Positions 6,052-13,286 of a DNA stretch of 14,572 bases are shown here, piece by piece. Made by a program: the position numbers and the translations under genes. The notes under the pieces were generated by a model that made no database searches, was not told where the DNA came from, and was given only the letters and a program-made list of their open reading frames with translations. The stretch is from Cellvibrionaceae bacterium (GTDB lineage Bacteria > Pseudomonadota > Gammaproteobacteria > Pseudomonadales > Cellvibrionaceae), in assembly GCA_025800435.1 (NCBI GenBank), contig JAOXRV010000346.1, forward strand, positions 1 through 14,572. Reading direction: 5' to 3'. Every line of letters starts with the position of its first letter. Positions within the stretch are counted from its first letter, which is position 1.

Positions 6052-6570
6052 CTAGAGACTGAGCACCTTCTCACCTCGGGCAATACCCGAAACCCCAGAG
6101 CGCACCACCTCCAGTATCTGCGCATCGCTTACCGCCTGCACAAAGGCATCGAGCTTATCCGAAGCGCCGACAATTTGGACGGTGTAAACGGTGCTGGTGA
6201 CATCCACAATCTGGCCGCGAAAAATATCCACGCAGCGCTTAACTTCTTCGCGCAAATTGCCGCTGGCTTTTACTTTCACTAACATTAACTCGCGCTCAAT
6301 ATGTGAGCCCTCGGTCAGGTCGACAAGCTTGACCACGTCGATCAGCTTGTTTAAGTTTTTGGTGATCTGCTCGATCACATGCTCGCTGCCAATGGTGGTC
6401 AGGGTTAAACGCGATAGGCTGTTATCGTCGGTTGGCGCCACGGTTAGGGTTTCAATGTTATAACCGCGCTGGGAAAACAAACCCACCACCCGCGAGAGGG
6501 CACCCGGGGCGTTTTCCATCAACAGGGAAATAATGCGAACGCTTTTGCCGCCGTCTTTAATCTCTGCCAT
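6052..6570 (-). CDS. ilvN: acetolactate synthase small (regulatory) subunit
   Basis: This subunit activates the catalytic subunit and confers valine feedback inhibition. At 172 residues it is the IlvH (AHAS III) type rather than the short E. coli IlvN. An N-terminal ACT domain (about 11-85) shows ENAPGALSRVVGLFSQRGYN and LTVAPTDD, nearly as in E. coli IlvH. A C-terminal domain follows with FRGQIVDVT, YTVQIVG and KLDAF. The N-terminal asparagine and glycine region that binds valine appears intact (ENAPGALSR). Only one base separates its ATG from the ilvB stop, and a GGAG inside the end of ilvB serves as ribosome-binding site. The two subunits are therefore co-transcribed and probably translationally coupled. 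The name ilvH would be equally proper. Confidence 0.96.
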   Translation of the reverse strand: MAEIKDGGKSVRIISLLMENAPGALSRVVGLFSQRGYNIETLTVAPTDDNSLSRLTLTTIGSEHVIEQITKNLNKLIDVVKLVDLTEGSHIERELMLVKVKASGNLREEVKRCVDIFRGQIVDVTSTVYTVQIVGASDKLDAFVQAVSDAQILEVVRSGVSGIARGEKVLSL

Positions 6571-6571
6571 C

Positions 6572-8305
6572 TTAGGTACGCTCCGTCTTACTTAACCACA
6601 TATCACGCATTGCACCATTGGGCGCCACCTGCATTGGGTAAACATGCTCGGATTGATCCACATAGATGTCCATAAAGACCACTCGATCTTTCATAGCGAA
6701 ACATTCTTCCAGCTTAGCCTTTAACTCGCTGCGCTCGGTCACGCGCATGCCCACATGGCCGTAAGATTCCATCAACTTGACAAAATCTGGCAGCGACTCC
6801 TCGTACAAGCTTTCTGAGTAGCGGCCATCGTAATGCAAATCTTGCCACTGACGCACCATGCCCAGGGCCTGGTTATTAAGGCAAATAATTTTCACCGGCA
6901 GATGGTATTGGGTGCAGGTGGAAAGCTCTTGAATACACATCTGGATAGAGCCTTCACCGGTCACACACACCACGGTTTGCTCGCGCTCGCCAAACTGGGC
7001 ACCCATAGCCGCGGGCAAGCCAAAACCCATGGTGCCAAGGCCGCCGGAGTTGATCCACTGGCGCGGGCGCTTAAACGGATAGTACTGGGCCGCAAACATC
7101 TGGTGCTGGCCCACATCCGAAGTCACAATCGCCTCGCCATTGGTGACTTCATGCAGGGCCTGGATAACCTCTTGGGGCTTGATTTGACCAGTGCTATCAA
7201 AGCGATTTTTGGTGTACAAACCGTGACGTTCGCGCCAATCGTTAATCTGCTGCCACCAATCGTTTAGGGCCTGCTCATCCGGGCTGGTTTTGCTGTTCTT
7301 TAACAAATCCAACATTTCGCCCAGCACGCTCTGCACTGAACCCACAATCGGCACATCGGCCTGAATGGTTTTAGAAATAGAGGCGGGATCGATATCCACA
7401 TGGATAATCTTGGCGCCGGGGCAGAACTTGGATGGGGTATTGGTGACCCGGTCATCAAAGCGCGCACCAATGGCCAAAATCACATCGGCGTGGTGCATAG
7501 CGGTATTAGCCTCGAAAGTGCCGTGCATACCCAGCATGCCCAAAAACTGCTGATCGGTACCGGGGAAAGAACCCAGACCCATCAGGGTATTGGTAACCGG
7601 GTAGTTTAACTGGCGTGCCAACTCGGTCAGCTGTTTAGAGGCATCGCCAAGCACCACGCCACCACCGGCGTAGATTACTGGGCGCTTAGCTTCTAACAAC
7701 AGCTGTACAGCCTTTTTAATTTGGCCGCTGTGGCCTTTTTCGGCCGGGAAATAAGAGCGAATCTTGACCTTCTTGGGGTATTCATACTCATAGGTTTCCG
7801 CCGGGCTGGTGACATCTTTGGGCACATCAATCACCACCGGGCCGGGGCGGCCGGTAGTGGCAATATAAAATGCTTTTTTAACCGTGTCGGGAATCTCGCT
7901 GGCACATTTAACCAGGAAACTGTGCTTAACGATGGGCCGGGAAACCCCAACCATATCCGTTTCCTGAAAGGCGTCTTCACCAATTTTGTCACTCGGCACC
8001 TGGCCAGAGATCACCACCATAGGAATAGAATCCATATAGGCGGTGGCAATGCCGGTAATGGCATTGGTGGCGCCGGGGCCAGAGGTGACCAGAACAACCC
8101 CCGCCTGGCCGGTGACGCGGGCATAGCCATCGGCTGCATGGGTAGCGGCCTGCTCGTGGCGCACCAGAATATGTTTCACCGCTTTATTGCGAAAAATCGC
8201 ATCGTATATATGCAGCGCGGAACCACCTGGGTAGCCGAATACGTATTCAACCCCCTGGTCTTGTAAGGAGCGTACCAGCATATCGCCGCCGGATAGCATT
8301 TCCAC
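6572..8305 (-). CDS. ilvB: acetolactate synthase, large catalytic subunit
   Basis: This ThDP- and FAD-dependent enzyme condenses two pyruvates to 2-acetolactate, or pyruvate with 2-oxobutyrate to acetohydroxybutyrate, the first common step of branched-chain amino acid synthesis. In its 577 residues the N-terminal pyrimidine-binding domain has the catalytic glutamate E51 in RHEQAATHAADGY. The central FAD domain follows (about 190-350), and the C-terminal pyrophosphate domain has GEGS at 450-453 with NN at 477-478. The motif is normally GDGS; glutamate here appears to be usual in pseudomonad-type enzymes (from memory). The end, SEHVYPMQ...MWLSKTERT, is as in E. coli IlvI. The start is taken as GTG at 8305 because AAGGAG lies 7 nt upstream; the ATG at 8299 would be 13 nt away. 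It leads an ilvB-ilvN operon with a long structured leader. Confidence 0.97.
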   Translation of the reverse strand: MEMLSGGDMLVRSLQDQGVEYVFGYPGGSALHIYDAIFRNKAVKHILVRHEQAATHAADGYARVTGQAGVVLVTSGPGATNAITGIATAYMDSIPMVVISGQVPSDKIGEDAFQETDMVGVSRPIVKHSFLVKCASEIPDTVKKAFYIATTGRPGPVVIDVPKDVTSPAETYEYEYPKKVKIRSYFPAEKGHSGQIKKAVQLLLEAKRPVIYAGGGVVLGDASKQLTELARQLNYPVTNTLMGLGSFPGTDQQFLGMLGMHGTFEANTAMHHADVILAIGARFDDRVTNTPSKFCPGAKIIHVDIDPASISKTIQADVPIVGSVQSVLGEMLDLLKNSKTSPDEQALNDWWQQINDWRERHGLYTKNRFDSTGQIKPQEVIQALHEVTNGEAIVTSDVGQHQMFAAQYYPFKRPRQWINSGGLGTMGFGLPAAMGAQFGEREQTVVCVTGEGSIQMCIQELSTCTQYHLPVKIICLNNQALGMVRQWQDLHYDGRYSESLYEESLPDFVKLMESYGHVGMRVTERSELKAKLEECFAMKDRVVFMDIYVDQSEHVYPMQVAPNGAMRDMWLSKTERT

Positions 8306-8540
8306 TTGAGTTCTCCTTAAAATTAATCAAAACGCAAATAGCCCGGTTCTACTTAGGTAGCCGGACTCAGTAAAATGTAAATCGCCCTTTTCAGTCCGCC
8401 ACAGGTTAGTGGCCGGATCCAGGGAGGATGTAGCGGTTGCTACACCCCCGCGGTGAGGATGGTTTTGCAAACGGTTGGCTTGCACGGGTAGACTGCAGCT
8501 GCGGCCTTCGGTTTTGGCCGCTGATACCGGGTTTGGCGGT
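8306..8540 (-). promoter_or_regulatory. structured leader upstream of ilvB (candidate attenuator)
   Basis: On the minus strand this gene-free stretch can form a chain of stems. GCGGCC/GGCCGC spans 8501-8521. An 11-bp stem with an AACC loop spans 8424-8449. GCCAC/GTGGC spans 8398-8413. CGGACT/AGTCCG spans 8362-8398, and CCGG-CTAC/GTAG-CCGG spans 8343-8364. The last two share 8362-8364 and cannot both form, as in attenuators. No T-tract terminator and no convincing leader peptide with runs of Val, Leu or Ile was found; the only ATG frame is four codons. The leader ends in TAAGGAG before the GTG start. It may also be a remnant of an inserted element. Confidence 0.4.
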
Positions 8541-8570
8541 TGTCAATCTACGCCCATCTTGCGTACCGCT

Positions 8571-8599
8571 AATTTTGGACAAGTCTATGCTAATGTCAA
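8571..8599 (-). promoter_or_regulatory. candidate ilvBN promoter
   Basis: On the minus strand a perfect TTGACA (8594-8599) is followed after 17 nt by AAAATT, a poor -10 (3 of 6). A second perfect TTGACA lies at 8541-8546, 53 bp downstream, with TATCAG only 14 nt further on. Either places the transcript start about 200-260 nt before ilvB. Confidence 0.4.
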
Positions 8600-8661
8600 G
8601 CGCTACTAAGCTAGAATAGCCCTTTAGCAGTAGCCACAGCTGGCAAAAATGGCGATTTTCT

Positions 8662-8690
8662 CACCCAGTTAGTAAAATGCCCTTTATAAT
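8662..8690 (+). promoter_or_regulatory. candidate promoter of the DUF4124 gene
   Basis: A perfect TATAAT at 8685-8690 lies about 31 nt before the DUF4124 start. The -35 position (8662-8667, CACCCA) is poor, so it may depend on an activator. It is divergent from the ilvBN promoter. Confidence 0.45.
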
Positions 8691-8721
8691 GTAGGCAGCG
8701 CTCGCCATCGGAACAGTTACT

Positions 8722-9168
8722 ATGCAAAGCACTCGCACCAATAAGCCACTACTCGCCATCGCCCTGGGCATCGCACTGCTCGGCGGCAGCTTAAGCAGCC
8801 CCGAGCTCAGCGCCGCCAAAAAATTTTATAAATGGGTCGATAAAGACGGTGTGGTTCACTACAGCGCCACCCCACCCAAAGGCCAGAAAGCCGAACTGAT
8901 CACCACCCTCACCGGCCGCAGCAGCACGCCAGTCAAGCAAAAGCCGGCCGAGACCAAGGCCGAGAAAAAAGCCACAGAAGCCATTGCCGAACCCGCCAAA
9001 GACCCCGCTCTGTGTAAACGAGCCCAGCGTAACTTAAAAGTTTTAGAGAGCAACCACCGGGTAAGAATCAAAGGTGAAGATGGCAACCTGAGCATGCTCA
9101 GCCACGAGCAGAAACAAAAGCAGATAGACGCTGCCAAAAAGGTTATAGACCAATACTGCGGCCGCTAA
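8722..9168 (+). CDS. secreted DUF4124-domain protein
   Basis: This 148-residue protein has a signal peptide (about 1-32; hydrophobic core LLAIALGIALLGG, cleavage near LSAA|KK). It continues with a short DUF4124 domain whose core reads FYKWVDKDGVVHYSATPP (about 35-52). A lysine/alanine/glutamate-rich linker (about 65-95) follows, and then a helical C-terminal region with one cysteine at each end. DUF4124 domains are found near the N-terminus of periplasmic or envelope proteins in Gammaproteobacteria, and their function is not known. Export to the periplasm is inferred from the signal peptide. The ATG at 8722 has no strong ribosome-binding site. Its stop lies only 2 bp from the stop of the convergent sspB, leaving no space for a terminator. 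Confidence 0.88.
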   Translation: MQSTRTNKPLLAIALGIALLGGSLSSPELSAAKKFYKWVDKDGVVHYSATPPKGQKAELITTLTGRSSTPVKQKPAETKAEKKATEAIAEPAKDPALCKRAQRNLKVLESNHRVRIKGEDGNLSMLSHEQKQKQIDAAKKVIDQYCGR

Positions 9169-9170
9169 AG

Positions 9171-9596
9171 CTATTTAACCACCTTCAAACTGGGGCGCCC
9201 ACCGCCCTTGGGGCCAGGCGCAGGCTTGGGACTATCTGCGCCTCTACCCGGCTCTGGTGGTTCGGGTGTCGGCGGTTCGGGCTCTGGCTCAAATAACAAA
9301 CCCTGGCCATTCTCGCGGGCATAGATACGCAATACGCTGTGGTAAGGCAAAAATATATCGGTTGGCACGCCGCCAAAGCGAGCACTAAAGAAGATAGCGC
9401 TATTATCCATCGCCATACCGCTAACGGCGCTCGGGGCGATATTTAACACCACCAAACCCTCTTCGTTAACATACTGCTGGGGCACTTCCACCCCCTGGGC
9501 ATAGGCGTTAACCAAAACATAAGGGGTGCAATCGTTATCCACAATCCACTCGTACAAAGCCCTAACTAAGTACGGCCGACGGCTTGTCATCGTCAC
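9171..9596 (-). CDS. sspB: ClpXP protease specificity-enhancing factor SspB
   Basis: SspB tethers ssrA-tagged polypeptides to ClpXP. The substrate-binding domain (about 1-105) is recognised from RRPYLVRALYEWIVDN, VLNIAPSAV and FSARFGGVP, followed by IYARENGQG. A proline/glutamate-rich flexible linker follows (about 107-130). The final GGRPSLKVVK is the ClpX-docking XB motif, close to the E. coli SspB end. A GTG start at 9596 is preferred because AGAGG lies 7 nt upstream; an ATG at 9590 is the alternative. It is downstream of sspA with a 31-nt gap, as in E. coli and Pseudomonas. At 141 residues it is slightly shorter than the E. coli protein. Confidence 0.95.
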   Translation of the reverse strand: MTMTSRRPYLVRALYEWIVDNDCTPYVLVNAYAQGVEVPQQYVNEEGLVVLNIAPSAVSGMAMDNSAIFFSARFGGVPTDIFLPYHSVLRIYARENGQGLLFEPEPEPPTPEPPEPGRGADSPKPAPGPKGGGRPSLKVVK

Positions 9597-9627
9597 AATT
9601 GCACCTCTATGCTAGCTAGCTATGGCT

Positions 9628-10266
9628 CTAAGCGCGCATCTCGCGCTCAAGCTCAGTCAAACTCTCCTGGAAGGATTCACGCTCAAACAAACGGGCCATA
9701 TAATCGTGTAATGGCTGGGCCTGCTTGGTATTGGGAATTTTCACTTCCATCTGCTCCAGGCGCCACAAGATAGGGGCCAGGCAGCAGTCTACCAAGGTGA
9801 ACTCCTCGCTCATAAAGAAAGGCATCTCGGCAAAAATAGGGGCAACCGCCAGCAGGCTGTCTTTTAGATCTTTGCGCGCCTTGGTCACCGATTCTTTATT
9901 ATTATCCGCGAGGATAATATCCACCTGGGGGCTCCAATCGCGCTCAATGCGATGCATCCACAGACGGCTCTGGGCCCGCGCCACGGGATAAACCGGCAAC
10001 AGCGGCGGATGCGGGAAGCGCTCGTCCAGGTACTCCATCATCACCTTGGATTCATACAGGGACAAATCCCGGTCAACCAGAGTTGGCAAGGCGTTATAAG
10101 GGTTCAGATCCGCCAGCTCTTCGGGCTTATTGGCGGGATCCACATCGATTATATCAACCGACACACCTTTTTCCGCCAAGACAATACGTACGCGGTGGCT
10201 GTAGTGATCCCTAGCATCAGAAAAATATGTCATGGAAGAGCGTTTTGCCCCAACCCCAACTGCCAT
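9628..10266 (-). CDS. sspA: stringent starvation protein A
   Basis: SspA is an RNA polymerase-associated protein with a glutathione S-transferase fold. In enterobacteria it lowers H-NS levels and supports stationary-phase and acid survival. The 212-residue length matches E. coli. An N-terminal thioredoxin-like domain (about 10-88) shows RVRIVLAEKGV, NPYNALPTLVDRDLSLYES and the FPHPPLLPVYPVAR segment. The proline/histidine residues at 85-88 form the surface pocket needed for activity in E. coli. A helical C-terminal domain follows. AGAGGTGG provides a good ribosome-binding site before the ATG. It sits between the bc1 genes and sspB, a conserved gammaproteobacterial order. A strong terminator lies just 26 bp upstream, leaving little room for its own promoter. 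Confidence 0.96.
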   Translation of the reverse strand: MAVGVGAKRSSMTYFSDARDHYSHRVRIVLAEKGVSVDIIDVDPANKPEELADLNPYNALPTLVDRDLSLYESKVMMEYLDERFPHPPLLPVYPVARAQSRLWMHRIERDWSPQVDIILADNNKESVTKARKDLKDSLLAVAPIFAEMPFFMSEEFTLVDCCLAPILWRLEQMEVKIPNTKQAQPLHDYMARLFERESFQESLTELEREMRA

Positions 10267-10291
10267 TATTCCACCTCTTTGTTCTAACTTT

Positions 10292-10331
10292 AAAAAAAAC
10301 GAACGGGCGACCCTTGTTTAAGGGCCGCCCG
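10292..10331 (-). terminator. rho-independent terminator of the bc1 operon
   Basis: On the minus strand, 24 nt after the cytochrome b/c1 stop, CGGGCGGCCCTT pairs with AAGGGTCGCCCG (12 bp, one wobble) around an AAAC loop. It is followed by TTCG and then eight T. It is a textbook intrinsic terminator. Confidence 0.92.
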
Positions 10332-10354
10332 ATAACTGCTCAGCATGCAACTGC

Positions 10355-12406
10355 CTAGTGAATATCGCGCCAATAGTCTCGCGCCAACAGGTACGAGAAC
10401 AGGCCAAACACCAAAATAAACAGTAATACATATACCCCTATGCGCTGGCGCTCCAGGGCGGCGGGCTCGGCTAGGTATTCCATAAAGTTAACCAAGTCGT
10501 AGACCGCTTTTTCATATTCCTCAGCGTTCATGCTGCCTTTAACATCGCCCACTGCCAGCGCGCCGCAGGGGTCGTCCATCAACATGTCACCAGAGATAGG
10601 ATCGCGCTTAGGCTTGCCGTGATCATAAACCGGGCCGGGGGCACACTCTTGCAGACCTTGCAGCTCCAGCATTACGTGGGGCATACCCACCTTGTCGAAG
10701 GTGCGGTTGTTAACACCTAAGGGGCGCGTGTCATCTTTGTAGAAAGTCAGCATATAGGTGTACAACCACTGGGGGTTGCGCGAGCGAGCCACCAGGGTCA
10801 GGTCTGGAGGTGTGGCACCAAACCACTTCTTGGCGGCCACATCGTCCATGGAGTTGGTCATCAGCGAGCCAACCGCAGAACCGTCAAAGATCATCTGCTC
10901 TTTCATCAGCTCCGGGTCGATACCCAGGTCATCGGCAACGCGGCCGTAGCGAGAGAAGCTCGCCTCGTGACAGCCCATGCAGTAGTTGATAAACCACTTG
11001 GCACCGTTTTGCAGAGACTGTTTATCTTCCAGGTTGGGGGTCATCTCGTAGCAGTCGATGCTGCCACAAGATTTTTCACCCGCAGCGCCCACCGCCTTAA
11101 TGGGCACAATCGTCAAGACGATAAACAGGATAAAGCCACCCCATACCAGCGGCGCGGGCAGACCTTTCATCTGCACCCGCTCGGGCTCGGGCGAGCACTT
11201 CTCGATCTTGGTCCAGAAGGGCATACCGATAAAGTAAGCGAAGTAAATAATGGTACAAATTTGCGCCAAGGCAGTGCGGCCAGGGGTAGGCGACTTAACA
11301 CCTAAGTAACCCAGGATCACAAATGCCGCCGCAAATACAATCAGAGCAATACGACTGAAATTGCCTTTGTAGCGCATCGATTTAACCGGCGACCTATCCA
11401 GCCAAGGCAGCACAAACAGGATGGCAATTGCCCCAGCCATGGCGACCAAGCCCAGGAATTTCGCAGGCAAGGGGCCAATATCAAAGGTTATCGCCCGCAA
11501 AATTGCGTAGAAGGGGGTGAAATACCACACCGGCGCAATATGCGGCGGCGTCTTCAGGTTATTCGCCTCTTCAAAGTTGGCGAACTCCAGGAAGAAGCCG
11601 TTCATCTCGGGCATAAAGAAGATAACGAAGCAGAACACGAACAAGAATACGGACACGCCGATCAGATCGTGCACGGTGTAGAAGGGGTGGAAGGCCACGC
11701 CGTCTTTAGGGATACCGTTCTCGTCTTTGTTTTTCTTGATCTCAACGCCGTCAGGGTTGTTAGAGCCAACCTCGTGCAGAGCCAGCAGGTGCAATACCAC
11801 CAGCAGCAGCAACACAATAGGTAGGGCAATCACATGCAGCGAGAAGAAGCGGGTCAGGGTGGCACCGGAGATCAGGTAATCACCGCGTACCCATTGCACC
11901 AGGTCGTCACCCACTACCGGGATGGCACCAACCAGAGATACAATCACCTGGGCACCCCAGTAGGACATCTGGCCCCAGGGCAGTACATAACCCATAAAGG
12001 CTTCGGCCATCAGCACCAGATAAATGGCCATACCGAAGATCCACACCAGCTCGCGCGGGGCTTTATAAGAGCCATACATCAAGCCGCGGAACATATGCAG
12101 ATAGACCACCACAAAGAAGGCCGAGGCCCCGGTGGAGTGCATATAGCGGATTAGCCAGCCCCACTCGACATCACGCATGATGTACTCAACCGAGGCGAAG
12201 GCGCCCTCGGCACTGGGCTCAAAGAACATTACCAACCAAATGCCGGTCAGCAGCTGGTTGACCAGTACCAACAGTGACAGAACGCCAAAGAAGTACCAGA
12301 AGTTAAAGTTTTTGGGCGCGTAGTACTTGCCCATGTGGGTATCCCAGGCGCGCTGCACCGGCAGGCGTGCGTCGATCCAGTTCCACAGATTCACTAGCAT
12401 ATTCAT
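10355..12406 (-). CDS. petBC: cytochrome bc1 complex, fused cytochrome b/cytochrome c1
   Basis: One 683-residue frame holds two subunits. Residues 1-412 are cytochrome b, with eight membrane helices, haem ligands H90/H104 and H191/H206, and a Qo motif PVWY (292-295) instead of PEWY. Residues 413-683 are cytochrome c1: CMGCH haem site at 476-480, axial methionine at M575 or M579, and a C-terminal anchor (about 657-676). The join contains M413 and a hydrophobic stretch (about 416-437) ending AVGAAG. This serves as a ninth segment that puts c1 in the periplasm and may be cut by signal peptidase, as in the Bradyrhizobium FbcH polyprotein. The usual gammaproteobacterial arrangement is two genes, petB and petC. 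The ATG is 3 nt after the petA stop with GGAGG 8 nt upstream. The role is quinol oxidation and cytochrome c reduction in the inner membrane. Confidence 0.95.
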   Translation of the reverse strand: MNMLVNLWNWIDARLPVQRAWDTHMGKYYAPKNFNFWYFFGVLSLLVLVNQLLTGIWLVMFFEPSAEGAFASVEYIMRDVEWGWLIRYMHSTGASAFFVVVYLHMFRGLMYGSYKAPRELVWIFGMAIYLVLMAEAFMGYVLPWGQMSYWGAQVIVSLVGAIPVVGDDLVQWVRGDYLISGATLTRFFSLHVIALPIVLLLLVVLHLLALHEVGSNNPDGVEIKKNKDENGIPKDGVAFHPFYTVHDLIGVSVFLFVFCFVIFFMPEMNGFFLEFANFEEANNLKTPPHIAPVWYFTPFYAILRAITFDIGPLPAKFLGLVAMAGAIAILFVLPWLDRSPVKSMRYKGNFSRIALIVFAAAFVILGYLGVKSPTPGRTALAQICTIIYFAYFIGMPFWTKIEKCSPEPERVQMKGLPAPLVWGGFILFIVLTIVPIKAVGAAGEKSCGSIDCYEMTPNLEDKQSLQNGAKWFINYCMGCHEASFSRYGRVADDLGIDPELMKEQMIFDGSAVGSLMTNSMDDVAAKKWFGATPPDLTLVARSRNPQWLYTYMLTFYKDDTRPLGVNNRTFDKVGMPHVMLELQGLQECAPGPVYDHGKPKRDPISGDMLMDDPCGALAVGDVKGSMNAEEYEKAVYDLVNFMEYLAEPAALERQRIGVYVLLFILVFGLFSYLLARDYWRDIH

Positions 12407-12409
12407 CTC

Positions 12410-13003
12410 TTACGCCTCCGGGTCCAGACCAATGGTAATCACCTCATCGCTGTCAAAGCGATGGGGGGGGATCTCCAAATTAATGGGGGCGGGAACCGCT
12501 TTGTAAACCCGGCCGGCCAAGTCGAACTTAGAACCGTGGCAAGGGCAGAAGAAACCGCCTTTCCAGGCATCGCCGCCCAAGTCGGCCGCACCCACATCGG
12601 GGCGGTACATAGGCGCACAACCCAGGTGGGTACACAGGCCCAGCAGGATTGAGTATTCAGGCTTGATTGAGCGTACCGGATTTTTGGCGTACTCAGGCTG
12701 TGCCGACTCCTCTGAACCCGGGTCGCGCAGCTCGCTGTCCAGGCTCGGCAGATCGTCCAGCACCTCTTGGGTGCGGCGCACCACGTATACTGGCTTACCA
12801 CGCCATTCCACGGTCACCATTTGACCGGGTTCTAGCTTGCTCAGATTATATTTAACCGGGGCACCAGCGGCTTTCGCTCTGGCACTCGGATTCCAGGACC
12901 CAACAAAAGGAACGGCTACACCTACTGCCCCGGCACCACCTACAACGCAGGTAGCAGCGGTCAAAAAGCGACGACGCCCTTGGTTCACTCCGCCATTGCT
13001 CAT
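12410..13003 (-). CDS. petA: ubiquinol-cytochrome c reductase, Rieske iron-sulfur subunit
   Basis: This is the 197-residue [2Fe-2S] subunit of the bc1 complex, which takes the first electron from quinol at the Qo site. The N-terminus has a twin-arginine motif (RRRFLT, 10-15) and a hydrophobic segment (about 16-35) that remains as membrane anchor. The cluster ligands are in CTHLGC (C124, H126, with C129 in the disulfide) and CPCHGS (C153, H156, with C155 in the disulfide). Between them is a 23-residue insertion typical of proteobacterial Rieske proteins. GGGAG lies 9 nt upstream of the ATG. It is the first gene of a petA-petBC operon, with 3 nt between genes. Confidence 0.97.
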   Translation of the reverse strand: MSNGGVNQGRRRFLTAATCVVGGAGAVGVAVPFVGSWNPSARAKAAGAPVKYNLSKLEPGQMVTVEWRGKPVYVVRRTQEVLDDLPSLDSELRDPGSEESAQPEYAKNPVRSIKPEYSILLGLCTHLGCAPMYRPDVGAADLGGDAWKGGFFCPCHGSKFDLAGRVYKAVPAPINLEIPPHRFDSDEVITIGLDPEA

Positions 13004-13234
13004 GACGATCTTCTCCCATTCCAGTACTGCAAGAGTAACTGTTTGAATTACAAAGGTTTACGGTTGATTCAATTTTTTGTGGTGTGATTTTAAAAATTGA
13101 CACATGGTATAGAAAATGGGCCCTAGAAACAAGGAAAAGCAGGGCAAACGCAGGGGTTTTAGCGCTTTTTTCGGGCTTAGCCTGACCCACATCATGGCCG
13201 CGCCAAAACCACACCAAGGAACGAAAAACAGGCG
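13004..13234 (-). promoter_or_regulatory. petA upstream region with a dyad at 13081-13104
   Basis: This gap lies between the rpsI terminator and petA, so it should hold the bc1 promoter. On the minus strand TATACC (13106-13111) and TAAAAT (about 13087-13092) are weak -10 candidates; no strong -35 accompanies them. At 13081-13104 there is an interrupted dyad: GTGT and ACAC flank an A/T core containing ATTTTAAAAAT. This could be a site for a redox or carbon-responsive regulator. It fits neither the FNR (TTGAT-N4-ATCAA) nor the CRP spacing. No gene is seen here. Confidence 0.35.
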
Positions 13235-13267
13235 AAAAAAAACCCAGATTGAATAACCTGGGTTTTT
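13235..13267 (-). terminator. rho-independent terminator of rplM-rpsI
   Basis: On the minus strand AAAAACCCAG and CTGGGTTTTT pair around a 10-base loop and run into eight T, about 20 nt after the rpsI stop. This separates the ribosomal operon from the bc1 operon. Confidence 0.93.
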
Positions 13268-13286
13268 GATAGCACACAGCGACAAA

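Noticed and set aside
7721..8266. 181-residue open frame on plus, antisense to ilvB
   Set aside because: It is the complement of conserved ilvB codons, has no ribosome-binding site, and shows no known motif.
8323..8538. Minus-strand open frame without ATG (about 70 codons) through the ilvB leader
   Set aside because: Only an internal GTG lacking a Shine-Dalgarno sequence could start it. It shows no branched-chain residue run and overlaps strong stems. Kept only as part of the leader finding.
8437..8619. 60-residue open frame on plus upstream of the DUF4124 gene
   Set aside because: It crosses the proposed ilvBN promoter and leader stems, and has no recognisable domain or ribosome-binding site.
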